From the NCBI GenBank assembly GCA_016713445.1, contig JADJPB010000008.1:245451-309450 (forward strand): a stretch of DNA of 64,000 bases, written 5' to 3'. Each line of letters begins with the position of its first letter. The first letter of the stretch is position 1. The DNA is from Bacteroidota bacterium. Lineage in GTDB: Bacteria > Bacteroidota > Bacteroidia > AKYH767-A > OLB10. Below, one piece after another: positions 43,002 through 51,959 of the stretch. The notes under the pieces are model-generated. The model was given only the letters and a program-made list of their open reading frames with translations, searched no databases and had not been told where the DNA came from. Both the position numbers and the translations under genes were made by a program.

Positions 43002-43005
43002 CCTT

Positions 43006-43407
43006 ATGAATAAAATAGAGCATATCGGTATTGCAGTGAAGTCACTTTCTGAATCGAATGAACTTTTCAAAAAACTATTCAATGTTCCACATTATAAAAT
43101 TGAAGAAGTAGAATCGGAAGGAGTGAAGACTTCTTTTTTTCAAGTGGGTCCGAATAAGATTGAATTATTGGAAGCTACTTCTCCTGATAGTCCTATCGCT
43201 AAATTCATAGATAAAAAAGGAGAAGGCATGCATCACATTGCCATTGATGTTGATGATATTTTAGCGGAGATGAAAAGGTTGGAAAGCGAAGGATTTATTT
43301 TATTAAACAAAGAACCAAAAGCGGGAGCAGATAATAAGCTTATTTGTTTTTTACATCCGAAGAGTACGAATGGAGTTTTGGTGGAGTTGTGTCAGGAGAA
43401 ACATTAA
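43006..43407 (+). CDS. mce: Methylmalonyl-CoA epimerase
   Basis: Interconverts the (R) and (S) forms of methylmalonyl-CoA in the propionate pathway. A 133-residue VOC/glyoxalase-fold protein: IEHIGIAVKSLSESNELF at 4-21 holds metal-ligand His6, EGMHHIAIDVDDI near 74-86 a second His, and NGVLVELCQ the conserved C-terminal Glu. FQVGPNKIELLEATSPDSPIAKFI is the signature between domains. Alone in its operon; no mutase gene is in the window. Confidence 0.95.
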   Translation: MNKIEHIGIAVKSLSESNELFKKLFNVPHYKIEEVESEGVKTSFFQVGPNKIELLEATSPDSPIAKFIDKKGEGMHHIAIDVDDILAEMKRLESEGFILLNKEPKAGADNKLICFLHPKSTNGVLVELCQEKH

Positions 43408-43459
43408 TTTGAAAATTAAACAATTTGAAAATTTGAAGATGAGTTAATTTGAAAATGGG
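43406..43459. repeat. Degenerate AATTTGAAAAT repeats
   Basis: Three near copies of AATTTGAAAAT lie at about 43408, 43423 and 43446, just after the epimerase stop. Such AATTTGAAAA strings are common between genes in Bacteroidota and could arise by slippage. No function is evident. The rest of 43460-43579 shows nothing else. Confidence 0.5.
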
Positions 43460-43579
43460 CGGATCTCATATTTTGCATGTTACATTTAAATTCAATTTGC
43501 CTACATCATTCAATAAATAAATCGAAACTTTATTTAGTATTTTTTAAAAGCTCCCGACTTCTGTTATCCTTTGCTATTT

Positions 43580-45589
43580 TTAATCGTGTTTTATGATCAA
43601 TTTGCTTAGCAATGAAGATTCGCCAGATGCTTTGAGGAAATAGCAACCATTTGGATAATTTAGTGTAGAGAAATTCAATACTGATTCGCCTTCTTTAACA
43701 TCAAATCTAGAAATCACTTGTCCTGTTAAATTCATTAGTTCAATTTGATGAATCTTGCCTGACTTTGGAATTGAAACATAAACCAAATTACTTGTTGGGT
43801 TCGGATAAATCAATAATTCTGGTTTTGAAACTTCGCTTAATGTAGTTGTTAGGACCGAAATGGTATTACTAAAAGGAGAGGTACAGTTTTCGGCTGAATC
43901 TGTTACTGTTGCAGAAAAATACAAAGAGGAAGTAGATAACGGAACGCTAATTTGAAATTGAGCATAGCCTGAAGCATCCGTTACAAAACCAATTGTATCT
44001 AGAAATGTTTCTCCTTCGCCAAAACCTGAACTATCAGGAATTGAATTTGTAAATATTTCCGCGATGTATTTAGTTAGAGGCTGGCTACTTAGATGACCGT
44101 ACAAATTTCCATTTATTGATCCATAAACGACAGAATTAAGAACCGCAACAGGAATTACAGGGTTGGCGTATCCATTATTAAAATCTGTTGTTACAATTCC
44201 TTTTAATCCATTTCCATAGATACTATTTCTTCTAAAATTAACACCGCGCATATTCCACATATAATTATCTACATTAATTCCTGATAACGAATTATTATAA
44301 ATAGAATTTTCATGAATTGAAATATTACTTATGTTATTCATTGCAGTAGAAAAACCTACTCCATTTATTATAATACCGCCAGAAATATTATTATAAATTT
44401 CATTGCTTCGGATAAAAATATTAGAGACAGAACCAGAAATAGATGAAGGGCTTATCCCAAATTCAATTCCAGATAAATTTCCGTTACTAACAACATTACT
44501 ATCAATTGCAACATTCGAAACACTATAGCTATAAAAACCTGTAGCATAAATATGTGTATAGATTCCAAAATTGCAATTATCTATTGTATTATTTTGAACA
44601 TATACTGTGTCCATGTCAACTTGACAATTACCAGTTCCACCCAATGAAAAATGAATTCCAATATTGCAAGACTGAATATTATTATTTTTTATAGACAATT
44701 GATACAATTTCAAATTATCAACACCAGTACCTCCTACATTAATAAATATAGCCTCATTATTTAAATTAGAAATTTGGTTGTTAGAAATTTCAACATTAGC
44801 AATCTTGCTATCTAGTGAACCACCACCCAAATTGACTTGAATTGCTCGACTTGTATTAGAAGCACTAAACTGATTTCCTCGTACTGCTACATCATCAATA
44901 GAAGTTCGAATCGAACCAACATTATTAATGAATATTGACAAATTTCCTATATTAATAAAACTATTGCTATCCAACTCAATATTACTACCAAAGCCACCTA
45001 GCCCGACAATTAATGCAGTACCGAAATTTGAAAAAGAATTTCCAACAAAAGAAACCCCAGACCAGGGCAATGTATCAGATGGTATTACCTCAAATACAAC
45101 TGCAATTCCTAAACCACTAGTACCAATAAAAACATTATCCCTAAAAGAAAAATTAGAAGATTCAGAATATGATTGAATATACAATCCGTCCACTGAATTC
45201 TCTATTCGATTATTACTAAAAATAAAATTATTAAATTTTCCATTATTAAGATTAACACACAACGTCCAATTAGTAAATTTGCTATTATGTATAGTTACAT
45301 TATTAAGCGAAGAACTGAATGACATTGGACTCAAATTAACCGCATTGCTATTGCCATTTCCAGTATCAAAATGAAGTCCCCGCAAGGTGGTTCCCGAAGT
45401 TGTAATATTTAAGGCAGTCGGATTTGAAAAAGTACAAGTAACTTTAATCAAATTATTAGGGTACGAACATTGCCTCAAAGAACCAGGACCAATACCAGCC
45501 GTATTACTAACTACAAAACTAGAACTATAAAGCTTAATTGGAATGCTTAGTAAAACAAAGCAAAAGATTAAAACAACATTACGTTTCAT
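43580..45589 (-). CDS. Right-handed beta-helix protein with T9SS tail
   Basis: 669 residues. Signal peptide (ends KLYSSS), then FVVSNTAGIGPGSLRQ, a common start for secreted parallel beta-helix proteins. From about 80 to 450, Asn-rich repeats of 20-25 residues follow the rung pattern IxNNxIxxxxxGI (ISNNQISNLNNEAIFI, IKNNNIQSCNIGIHF, VQNNTIDNCNFGIYTH), matching pectate lyase-like or NosD-like helices. A beta-sandwich linker and a type A sorting domain (LLIYPNPTSNLVYVSI to SKLIIKHD) end the protein. No catalytic carbohydrate-cleaving residues are clear, so adhesion or glycan binding is as likely. Compared with the family, the N-terminal helix turns look short. Confidence 0.8.
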   Translation of the reverse strand: MKRNVVLIFCFVLLSIPIKLYSSSFVVSNTAGIGPGSLRQCSYPNNLIKVTCTFSNPTALNITTSGTTLRGLHFDTGNGNSNAVNLSPMSFSSSLNNVTIHNSKFTNWTLCVNLNNGKFNNFIFSNNRIENSVDGLYIQSYSESSNFSFRDNVFIGTSGLGIAVVFEVIPSDTLPWSGVSFVGNSFSNFGTALIVGLGGFGSNIELDSNSFINIGNLSIFINNVGSIRTSIDDVAVRGNQFSASNTSRAIQVNLGGGSLDSKIANVEISNNQISNLNNEAIFINVGGTGVDNLKLYQLSIKNNNIQSCNIGIHFSLGGTGNCQVDMDTVYVQNNTIDNCNFGIYTHIYATGFYSYSVSNVAIDSNVVSNGNLSGIEFGISPSSISGSVSNIFIRSNEIYNNISGGIIINGVGFSTAMNNISNISIHENSIYNNSLSGINVDNYMWNMRGVNFRRNSIYGNGLKGIVTTDFNNGYANPVIPVAVLNSVVYGSINGNLYGHLSSQPLTKYIAEIFTNSIPDSSGFGEGETFLDTIGFVTDASGYAQFQISVPLSTSSLYFSATVTDSAENCTSPFSNTISVLTTTLSEVSKPELLIYPNPTSNLVYVSIPKSGKIHQIELMNLTGQVISRFDVKEGESVLNFSTLNYPNGCYFLKASGESSLLSKLIIKHD

Positions 45590-45799
45590 AAGAAGATCTG
45601 ATTTAAAAGTTTAAATAATGAATCAAATCTATTAATAACTCTTCAAACCAACAAACATTGAAAATTATTTAGGCCTAAAACTAATAAAATTTACAATTCG
45701 ATTATATTTGACTGCACTCGAGATCCTTTTATAACTCTTCATTTTAAGTATTAAAATGAATTCCCTTAGACTTCAAATACCAATTGCAAAATAGCTTTG

Positions 45800-46450
45800 T
45801 CAGATCAAGTTATCAAACTTCTCTTCAACCCTTTCTTCCCTTTCCACATTCAACAATTCAGCATGAATCCTAATTTTCAAAGCGCCTTCAATATGCTGCT
45901 TGCTATCATCAATGAACAACGTTTTAGATCGGTCTAGGTTATTTTCGCTTAGTACTTTTTCAAAAATTTCTGCATCGGGTTTTCGCATGCCCATCTCACA
46001 GGATAAATAATGTTTTTCAAAAACTTCGAGGAAATTATTTTCTCCAAAAATATCATCTGCCATTTTGGAAAATGCTTTTACATGAATTTGATTGGTGTTG
46101 CTCAATAAAAAGATGCGATACTTCTGTCCTAACTTTTTAATGAACTCTACACGATGCACAGGAATATCAATGAGCATAGCATTCCAGGCTTGATCGATTT
46201 CATAATCACTTGTGTTTTCTGGGAGATGCTTTTTAAGCTCGCTCCTAAAACCATCTTCCGACATAATACCCTTTTCAAAATCATCAAATAAATTGCTTTG
46301 CTTGGCTTTGGAATAGATGTCATCAAAATTTTCTAAACCTAACTTTACAAAAGCGGCTGTCGTTCGTTGGTAATCGAGGTCGATGATAACACCTCCGAGG
46401 TCGAAGATGATAGCGTTATAGAAATTAGACTTACCCCTTAAATTTTCCAC
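45800..46450 (-). CDS. HAD-superfamily phosphatase (YihX-like subfamily)
   Basis: Haloacid dehalogenase-type hydrolase. Motif I is AIIFDLGGVIIDLDYQ: the first Asp is the nucleophile and the usual second Asp is replaced by Gly, as in YihX and epoxide-hydrolase N-terminal phosphatases. Motif II is LLSNTNQIH, motif III has the Lys in CEMGMRKPDAEIFEKVL, and motif IV is LFIDDSKQHIEGA. A four-helix cap lies between motifs I and II. The 216 residues are normal. Substrate unknown, possibly a sugar phosphate or nucleotide. Single gene; a 330-base gap lies upstream. Confidence 0.9.
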   Translation of the reverse strand: MENLRGKSNFYNAIIFDLGGVIIDLDYQRTTAAFVKLGLENFDDIYSKAKQSNLFDDFEKGIMSEDGFRSELKKHLPENTSDYEIDQAWNAMLIDIPVHRVEFIKKLGQKYRIFLLSNTNQIHVKAFSKMADDIFGENNFLEVFEKHYLSCEMGMRKPDAEIFEKVLSENNLDRSKTLFIDDSKQHIEGALKIRIHAELLNVEREERVEEKFDNLI

Positions 46451-46782
46451 TTTTCCTTCAATAATAACTTGATAAAATAATCAAGTCACAAAACTATCAT
46501 TTTATTAATTCCCCTTTGGGGCACACTTAAACAAAATTAATTCAACTAAATACTTCAATTTCCGTACCTTATGGCCCCCTGTTCAAATAACAAAAATTAA
46601 AAAACAACCTCAAAGTTAATATGTTACTATAAAAATAAATACAATTATGCCGTATCTTAGGTAGGGAGTAAATAACAACCTCTAGTAAAAAGACTCGCAT
46701 ATAATCATATTCTCACAAAACATTTATCCATTAACCCAACCAAAAAGACTTATTTATCATCTATTAAACTAGAAAGTAGATT
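46451..46782. other. AT-rich intergenic region
   Basis: Separates the divergent HAD and sigma-factor genes. CCCCTTTGGGG at 46511-46521 is a small hairpin. The promoter of the sigma factor must lie here but shows no clear TAnnTTTG box. Confidence 0.4.
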
Positions 46783-47361
46783 TTGAAAGCAGAAAATTTA
46801 GATCATATCATCAAGGGATGTATAGCGTGGGACAGAGCTTCTCAGAATGCGCTGTATAGGATGTTTTCTGCCAAAATGTTTGCTGTTTGTTACGAATATT
46901 CATCAAGTCGTGAAGAAGCTGAAGATACTTTTCATGAAGGATTTTTAAAGGTATTTGATCATATCAATAGCTATTCTAAAATTGGTTCATTAGAAGGTTG
47001 GATTCGAAAGATCATGGTAAATACAGCGATAGAAAAATACAGAAAAAATTCTCGCCTTTTTGCTGTTGTAAATATTGATGATCATATAGAATCTCTACAC
47101 AACTATTATGAAGAAGACATCTTAAGTCAAATCGAAGCTAATGAACTTATGGAATTGATTCATCAATTACCACCAGCATACAAAATGGTTTTTAACCTTT
47201 ATGTTTTTGAAGGATTAAAGCATAAAGAAATTGCAGCCCAATTAGACATTAATATTGGCACTTCAAAATCCAATCTCTTTGAGGCCAAATCCATCTTAAA
47301 GAAAAAGATACTTAAATTAAATGAGATTACTTCAATAAGCGAGCAACATCATGGACGATAA
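46783..47361 (+). CDS. ECF-type RNA polymerase sigma factor
   Basis: 192 residues. Region 2 is LYRMFSAKMFAVCYEYSSSREEAEDTFHEGFLKVF with the polymerase-binding acidic residues; WIRKIMVNTAIEKYRK ends region 2.4. Region 4 is LPPAYKMVFNLYVFEGLKHKEIAAQLDINIGTSKSNLFEAKSILKKKI, a helix-turn-helix for -35 recognition. The start is TTG at 46783. Its last codons overlap the next gene by 11 bases, so the sigma factor and its presumed anti-sigma partner are coupled. Its regulon cannot be read from this window. Confidence 0.92.
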   Translation: MKAENLDHIIKGCIAWDRASQNALYRMFSAKMFAVCYEYSSSREEAEDTFHEGFLKVFDHINSYSKIGSLEGWIRKIMVNTAIEKYRKNSRLFAVVNIDDHIESLHNYYEEDILSQIEANELMELIHQLPPAYKMVFNLYVFEGLKHKEIAAQLDINIGTSKSNLFEAKSILKKKILKLNEITSISEQHHGR

Positions 47362-48781
47362 TAAGGACATAGAAAAAGTAAGTAAAGCGGTTTTCAACGA
47401 TCATTTGATGGAACCACCTGCTTCTGCATGGAGCAAACTTGAAGGTGATTTAAACAAAAAACAAGCGCTAGCATATCAATATAAAGCGAACAGGTTTAAG
47501 TTGCTTTCACTTGTTCTTTCTCTTCTTCTCTGTTGTATTGCAACTTGTCATTTTATTACACCTACTAAAACCATCTATCAAAATTCAAATAACCAAGTTC
47601 CAACCGCAAAAACAGATATCCCAACTGAAGTTGCTCAAAAGCTAGAATTCAATGAGACAAACCCTCCATCATTAAATTCAAGAAGTAACTCAACGATTAA
47701 AACTGAATCCACTAAGTCGATCAGAAATTTTACAAATAACGACAAGAAAAATTCCGTTACTAATTCACAAAGTACAATAGCAATAAATTCTATCGACCAA
47801 CAAATTCACGCCGCTGCATTTTCGGCAACTAATCATTCGATCGCTTTTGACAATTTAGTTATTGATACCAATAAATTAGCGTCCAGCCTAGCTACAACTA
47901 TTTCACCAACTAGTATTGACACTTTTATAACAGATGAATCTCAATCTTCGTCCAACTTCCGATTAACAGAAAATAGTGCACTTAATATTGAACAACCAAA
48001 AGACTCCCTACCTATAGATTCTATTAGTGCACCAAACATCAATCCAACTGTTCAAAATACAGAACCTTATAAATATTCACTTTCACTTTACTTTGCACAA
48101 GGAGTCTCTATGGACTATTTAAAAGACAAGACCAACAATCAGTTCAATGAAGTGAAGATGTATAAGGATCGTGAAAAGGCAGAATATTCATTTATTGCTG
48201 GAATAAACTTTCTGTACAACTTAAATAGTAATTGGAGTGTGGGTAGTGGAGTCAGCTATTCATCACTAGTTAAATCGATGCACGTTCCATTTATGTATGC
48301 TGAAGCCAATAATGAAAATCAATATCATTTTATGTATACTACGTCAAGTGGGACGATTGAATTACCCAATGATGGTGGACATTTACAAGCCAATGAAGGC
48401 GATACACTTTGGGAAAATTCTAAATGCAAACAAGAAATTCGTTTTATCAATCTGCCAATTCAACTTAGATATCAATTTTCGAAAAACAAATTTACTTGGT
48501 ATACTAGCACAGGTGTAACCGTAAATTTTGTCATACAAGAAAAAGCCAAAATCGCTATGCAAACAAGCGAAATTACAGTAACAAATAATGTAAAAGGATT
48601 GAAGAAAGCCAATTTAGGATATCAAATTGGTTTTGGCGTTTCTTATGCTTTGAAAAAAAGTCTAGACATTTATTTAGAGCCTACGATTCGTGGATCGTTA
48701 AATTCGATAACTGAAAACATGCCCGTTAACTCCTATCCACATTTCATTGGTATTTCTACTGGATTAACTTTCAAGTTCTAA
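47351..48781 (+). CDS. Membrane-anchored presumed anti-sigma/outer membrane barrel protein
   Basis: 476 residues. Residues 1-45 are cytoplasmic, with EPPASAWSKLEGDL, a motif common at the start of anti-sigma-like proteins next to ECF genes in Bacteroidota. A transmembrane segment follows at about 46-68 (LLSLVLSLLLCCIATCHFI). Then comes a long Ser/Thr/Asn-rich linker (70-235) and a C-terminal beta-barrel-like part (YKYSLSLYFAQGVSMDYL to FIGISTGLTFKF, with a terminal Phe). This suggests it links an outer membrane signal to the sigma factor. The overlap with the sigma gene supports that. No direct anti-sigma domain is proven. Confidence 0.75.
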   Translation: MDDNKDIEKVSKAVFNDHLMEPPASAWSKLEGDLNKKQALAYQYKANRFKLLSLVLSLLLCCIATCHFITPTKTIYQNSNNQVPTAKTDIPTEVAQKLEFNETNPPSLNSRSNSTIKTESTKSIRNFTNNDKKNSVTNSQSTIAINSIDQQIHAAAFSATNHSIAFDNLVIDTNKLASSLATTISPTSIDTFITDESQSSSNFRLTENSALNIEQPKDSLPIDSISAPNINPTVQNTEPYKYSLSLYFAQGVSMDYLKDKTNNQFNEVKMYKDREKAEYSFIAGINFLYNLNSNWSVGSGVSYSSLVKSMHVPFMYAEANNENQYHFMYTTSSGTIELPNDGGHLQANEGDTLWENSKCKQEIRFINLPIQLRYQFSKNKFTWYTSTGVTVNFVIQEKAKIAMQTSEITVTNNVKGLKKANLGYQIGFGVSYALKKSLDIYLEPTIRGSLNSITENMPVNSYPHFIGISTGLTFKF

Positions 48782-48923
48782 TTTTCAAGTTTGTCAACTG
48801 TTGAATAATAAATTAATTTTATAGTTAACCCAACCCTTTAAATCTTTTGTTCATCTACTAATATAAAGGGGGCCTCCTTTGATTACTAACCAATTTAAAG
48901 AACTAAAAAATCAACGTTTAATC

Positions 48924-50120
48924 ATGAAAAAAAATAAAATATTATTAGCAATAACAGCTGCATTTGCATTGACAATGAGTTCTTGCACTAAAGAAGATAA
49001 TTTGTCGAATGGTGGTTCCTCCTCTGACATTTCCAGTTCTGAACTCATCAACGAAAACGGTACAAATCCTGACGAAGAAATCTTTAAAGAATCGCAAGGC
49101 AACGAACAACAAAGGCACAACAGCTTCGTCTATATTCTAGGCAACGATGCTGCACAAAATAGCGTATTATGCTATAGACAACAATCGAATGGTCATCTCA
49201 CTTTAGAAACCACTGTAATGAGTGGTGGCGCAGGAAACGGAGGCGGACTTGGTTCACAAGGATCAATTATTACGGATAAAAACAAAGGATTATTATTTGC
49301 AGTGAACGCCGGTGGCAATTCTGTCTCTTCATTTACCATAGGCAGCAATGGACATCCAACATTAGTAAGCACCGTTTCTTCAGGCGGAGTTATGCCCATA
49401 AGCATAACCTATCATAAAAATAAATTATATGTTGTAAATGCGGGATCTAATTCTATTTATGGTTATAATATTGGAATGGGAGGTACATTAAATCCAATTG
49501 CAGGATCTATGCAAAGCACGGGAGCAGGGCCTGCACAAATTTCCTTTTCGCCGAACGGAAACTATCTCTATGTTACTGAAAAAGCAACGAACATGATTTC
49601 AAAATACATGGTCAATTCGAATGGTATTGCTGGTCCGGCAACAACCATTCCTTCTGTTGGTCAAACACCTTTTGGATTTGAATTTGCACGCAACAATTAC
49701 ATGATTGTATCGAATGCAGCCGGTGGTGCTGCAGGTGGAAGTACTCTTACTTCGTATTCTGGAATTAACAGTGGTAACTTAAATGCTGTAAATGGAGCTG
49801 TTCCTAGTAATCAAGCAGCTGCATGTTGGGTGGCAACCACCAAATTCGGAAGATTTGCGTTTGTTACTAATACAGCCAGTGATAATATTTCCTCTTATTA
49901 TATTGGAAACACAGGTCGATTATACTTAATTCACTCAGCCATTGCAAGTGGAGATGGACCCTTAGATATGGTTGTATCTAAAAATAATTTCCATGCCTAT
50001 ACGTTATGCGCAGGCGATCATACCATTCGGGAATACTCTAGAACTTTGTTGGGAGGCCTAACACAAATCGGAAGTGTAACAAAATTGCCACCCGCAGCTG
50101 TTGGGATGGCTACCTATTAA
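48924..50120 (+). CDS. Beta-propeller lipoprotein, lactonase-like
   Basis: Start chosen at 48924, 15 codons after a TTG-led longer frame, because MKKNKILLAITAAFALTMSSC is then a lipoprotein signal with the lipid-accepting Cys near position 21. The mature part has about seven blades with the recurring pattern LLFAVNAGGNSVSSFTIG, KLYVVNAGSNSIYGYNIG, NGNYLYVTEKATNMISKYM, typical of the YVTN/6-phosphogluconolactonase-like propeller family. The active-site His or Glu of true lactonases is not confirmed, so the function may be binding. Gly-rich start after the Cys. A strong hairpin at 50132-50169 ends the transcript. Confidence 0.8.
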   Translation: MKKNKILLAITAAFALTMSSCTKEDNLSNGGSSSDISSSELINENGTNPDEEIFKESQGNEQQRHNSFVYILGNDAAQNSVLCYRQQSNGHLTLETTVMSGGAGNGGGLGSQGSIITDKNKGLLFAVNAGGNSVSSFTIGSNGHPTLVSTVSSGGVMPISITYHKNKLYVVNAGSNSIYGYNIGMGGTLNPIAGSMQSTGAGPAQISFSPNGNYLYVTEKATNMISKYMVNSNGIAGPATTIPSVGQTPFGFEFARNNYMIVSNAAGGAAGGSTLTSYSGINSGNLNAVNGAVPSNQAAACWVATTKFGRFAFVTNTASDNISSYYIGNTGRLYLIHSAIASGDGPLDMVVSKNNFHAYTLCAGDHTIREYSRTLLGGLTQIGSVTKLPPAAVGMATY

Positions 50121-50131
50121 TCAAACCCTTA

Positions 50132-50169
50132 CAGAGCTTCTTTATAACGAAAGTTAAAAAGAAGCTCTG
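50132..50169 (+). terminator. Stem-loop after the lactonase-like gene
   Basis: CAGAGCTTCTTT at 50132-50143 pairs exactly with 50158-50169, loop of 14 bases. Only a weak T tract follows, but it sits 12 bases after the stop. Confidence 0.7.
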
Positions 50170-50226
50170 CTTTACCATTGAAGATTAACACTCAATAAAA
50201 AAAATACAAATTAGAAAATTAAGACA

Positions 50227-51228
50227 ATGAAAAAAATAACACTAACAATTCTATTTTTAGTATCGATTACTAATATGTTATTGGCACAAGTAGCTAAGAA
50301 AATAATTGTAGAACATTTTACCAATACAAAATGTGGAATTTGCGCATCCCGAAATCCTGGATTTTATACAAATTACAACAACCAATCGAATGCACTTCAT
50401 TTGTCTGTTCATCCGAGTCTCCCCTATTCTACATGCTTACTATATCAACAAAATGCTATAGACAATGATGCACGTACTAACTACTATTCTATTCTGGGAA
50501 GCACCCCCCGATTGGTTATAAATGGAAACGTAGTTCCAGCAAGTACAAATTATGGAAATGCATCCATTTTCACTCCTTATCAATCCTTAACAACACCGGC
50601 AAGTTTACGAATAGAACAAGAGAAATATGGAACTGATTCCATGCGCACAACTGTAATTGTAAAAACGGAAAGTGCTCATAGCTTAGGTACTTTATCCCTC
50701 TTCGTATGCTTAGCAGAAGATACAATATTTTATAATGGTGGTAATGGAGAGACCATACATCGTGATGTTTTTCGTAAAGCGCTAAGTCCTGCGGTTGGAC
50801 TCAGCTTCAATCTTTCACAAACGATTGGTGATTCTTTGGTATATTCCTATCTAACACTAAACAATCCTATTTGGAATTTTTCCAGAATTTACTCCATGGC
50901 CATACTTCAAGAAAGCGGTTCAAAAAATTTGGTGCAAGCAGAAGCAGTACCTGCAAGTTACAACAGTGTCACAACAGGTTTGTTTGACAACAAAGATGTA
51001 TTCACCGTTAAATTAAATCCCAATCCGGCCTCCACGTATCTCACATTAGAAACACAATCGTTTCCAGTAAACTTTTCAATCGTAGATCTTGAAGGTAGAA
51101 TTATACTTCAAGAAATTATTAATCAAGAAAAACACTTCATTGACATAGCAGATCTAACACCGGGAATCTATATTGTACAATTACAAAATCAAAACGGTAT
51201 AGTAAGTAAGAAGATGATAAAAAAATAA
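50227..51228 (+). CDS. Omp28-like protein with CxxC motif and T9SS tail
   Basis: 333 residues. Signal peptide at 1-20 (ends MLLAQ). IIVEHFTNTKCGICASRNP at 27-45 matches the start of Omp28-like proteins (VEEFTGxWCxxC), a thioredoxin-like fold with Cys36 and Cys39. The family is found on the surface of Bacteroidota, as in Porphyromonas, where it is implicated in adhesion. The C-terminus VKLNPNPASTYLTLETQ to GIVSKKMIKK is a type A sorting domain. Redox activity is possible from the CxxC but not shown. It follows the lactonase-like gene on the same strand, separated by a terminator. Confidence 0.82.
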   Translation: MKKITLTILFLVSITNMLLAQVAKKIIVEHFTNTKCGICASRNPGFYTNYNNQSNALHLSVHPSLPYSTCLLYQQNAIDNDARTNYYSILGSTPRLVINGNVVPASTNYGNASIFTPYQSLTTPASLRIEQEKYGTDSMRTTVIVKTESAHSLGTLSLFVCLAEDTIFYNGGNGETIHRDVFRKALSPAVGLSFNLSQTIGDSLVYSYLTLNNPIWNFSRIYSMAILQESGSKNLVQAEAVPASYNSVTTGLFDNKDVFTVKLNPNPASTYLTLETQSFPVNFSIVDLEGRIILQEIINQEKHFIDIADLTPGIYIVQLQNQNGIVSKKMIKK

Positions 51229-51346
51229 TGCATCTACAAATTCAATACGTCAGCATCTCCAACTCATTGCTTTCATTATTGAATCTCCATTCAATAAAAC
51301 AGATTCCTTTTGCAAAAGACTACCATAGAATATTTTTTCAAAGACA

Positions 51347-51381
51347 ATTCTTTAAGGTCACAGTTTGTGACCTTAAAGAAT
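51347..51381. terminator. Long perfect stem-loop 118 nt after the Omp28-like gene
   Basis: ATTCTTTAAGGTCAC at 51347-51361 pairs exactly with 51367-51381; the stem extends by one more A-T pair around a GTT loop. It has no T tract. It may stabilise or end the mRNA, or be a binding site (GGTCAC-N5-GTGACC core). Confidence 0.7.
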
Positions 51382-51483
51382 GCTAAAAGTCAGTAAAATA
51401 CTTTTTTAACTTTCTTTCAGTTCGAATATATTTTATGCTAGAAAACATAGAAACTGTGTTACCTAGAAGTAGAAACAGCTTTA

Positions 51484-51515
51484 CCCAGAAGTAGAAACTT
51501 CGTTACACTTCTGGG
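51484..51515. repeat. Palindromic unit 1 (A-type outer and inner stem)
   Basis: Outer arms CCCAGAAGT and ACTTCTGGG are fully complementary; inner AAC/GTT flank TTC. Confidence 0.9.
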
Positions 51516-51525
51516 CTAACAAGGG

Positions 51526-51564
51526 CACACTTCTGAGTAATCGAGGGTACAGCCCAGAAGTGTG
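51526..51564. repeat. Second hairpin type, copy 1
   Basis: CACACTTCTG at 51526-51535 pairs with CAGAAGTGTG at 51555-51564. A second copy lies at 51970-51979 with 51999-52008. The arms contain the same ACTTCTG/CAGAAGT core as the main unit, in the opposite order. Confidence 0.85.
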
Positions 51565-51669
51565 AGGCTTATAAAAATTCGATTTATTCCAGAATTTAAA
51601 ATATTAGAAAAAAGCAAGAGGCCAAGATATTCTCCTGCCTCTCTACTTCATAAGCCCAGCCCAGCCCAG

Positions 51670-51701
51670 CCCAGAAGTAGACACTTCGTGACACTTCCGG
51701 G
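51670..51701. repeat. Palindromic unit 2 (hybrid)
   Basis: Left arm CCCAGAAGT, right arm ACTTCCGGG, leaving one mismatch in the outer stem; the inner stem is the CAC/GTG type. Confidence 0.9.
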
Positions 51702-51742
51702 TTATAGTTGCACAGCCCAGCCCAGAAGTAGACACTTCGTGA

Positions 51743-51774
51743 CCCGGAAGTAGACACTTCGTGACACTTCCGGG
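51743..51774. repeat. Palindromic unit 3 (G-type outer and C-type inner stem)
   Basis: Outer arms CCCGGAAGT and ACTTCCGGG are fully complementary; inner CAC/GTG flank TTC. Compared with unit 1, both stems have changed at paired positions. Confidence 0.9.
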
Positions 51775-51927
51775 CAAGTATGTGAGGCCAACACATATTT
51801 CTTTGTTACTCAAATTCCCATTTTGGAAAAATAGCAAGAGGCCAAGATAAAATCCTGTTTTAAAAAAAGAAAGCCCTCCTTCGCCATGAAGTAGAAACTG
51901 CGTTACCCAGAAGTAGAAACTTCGTGA

Positions 51928-51959
51928 CCTAGAAGTAGAAACTTCGTTACACTTCTGGG
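51928..51959. repeat. Palindromic unit 4
   Basis: Left arm CCTAGAAGT and right arm ACTTCTGGG, with one T-G wobble; inner AAC/GTT stem as in unit 1. Confidence 0.9.
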
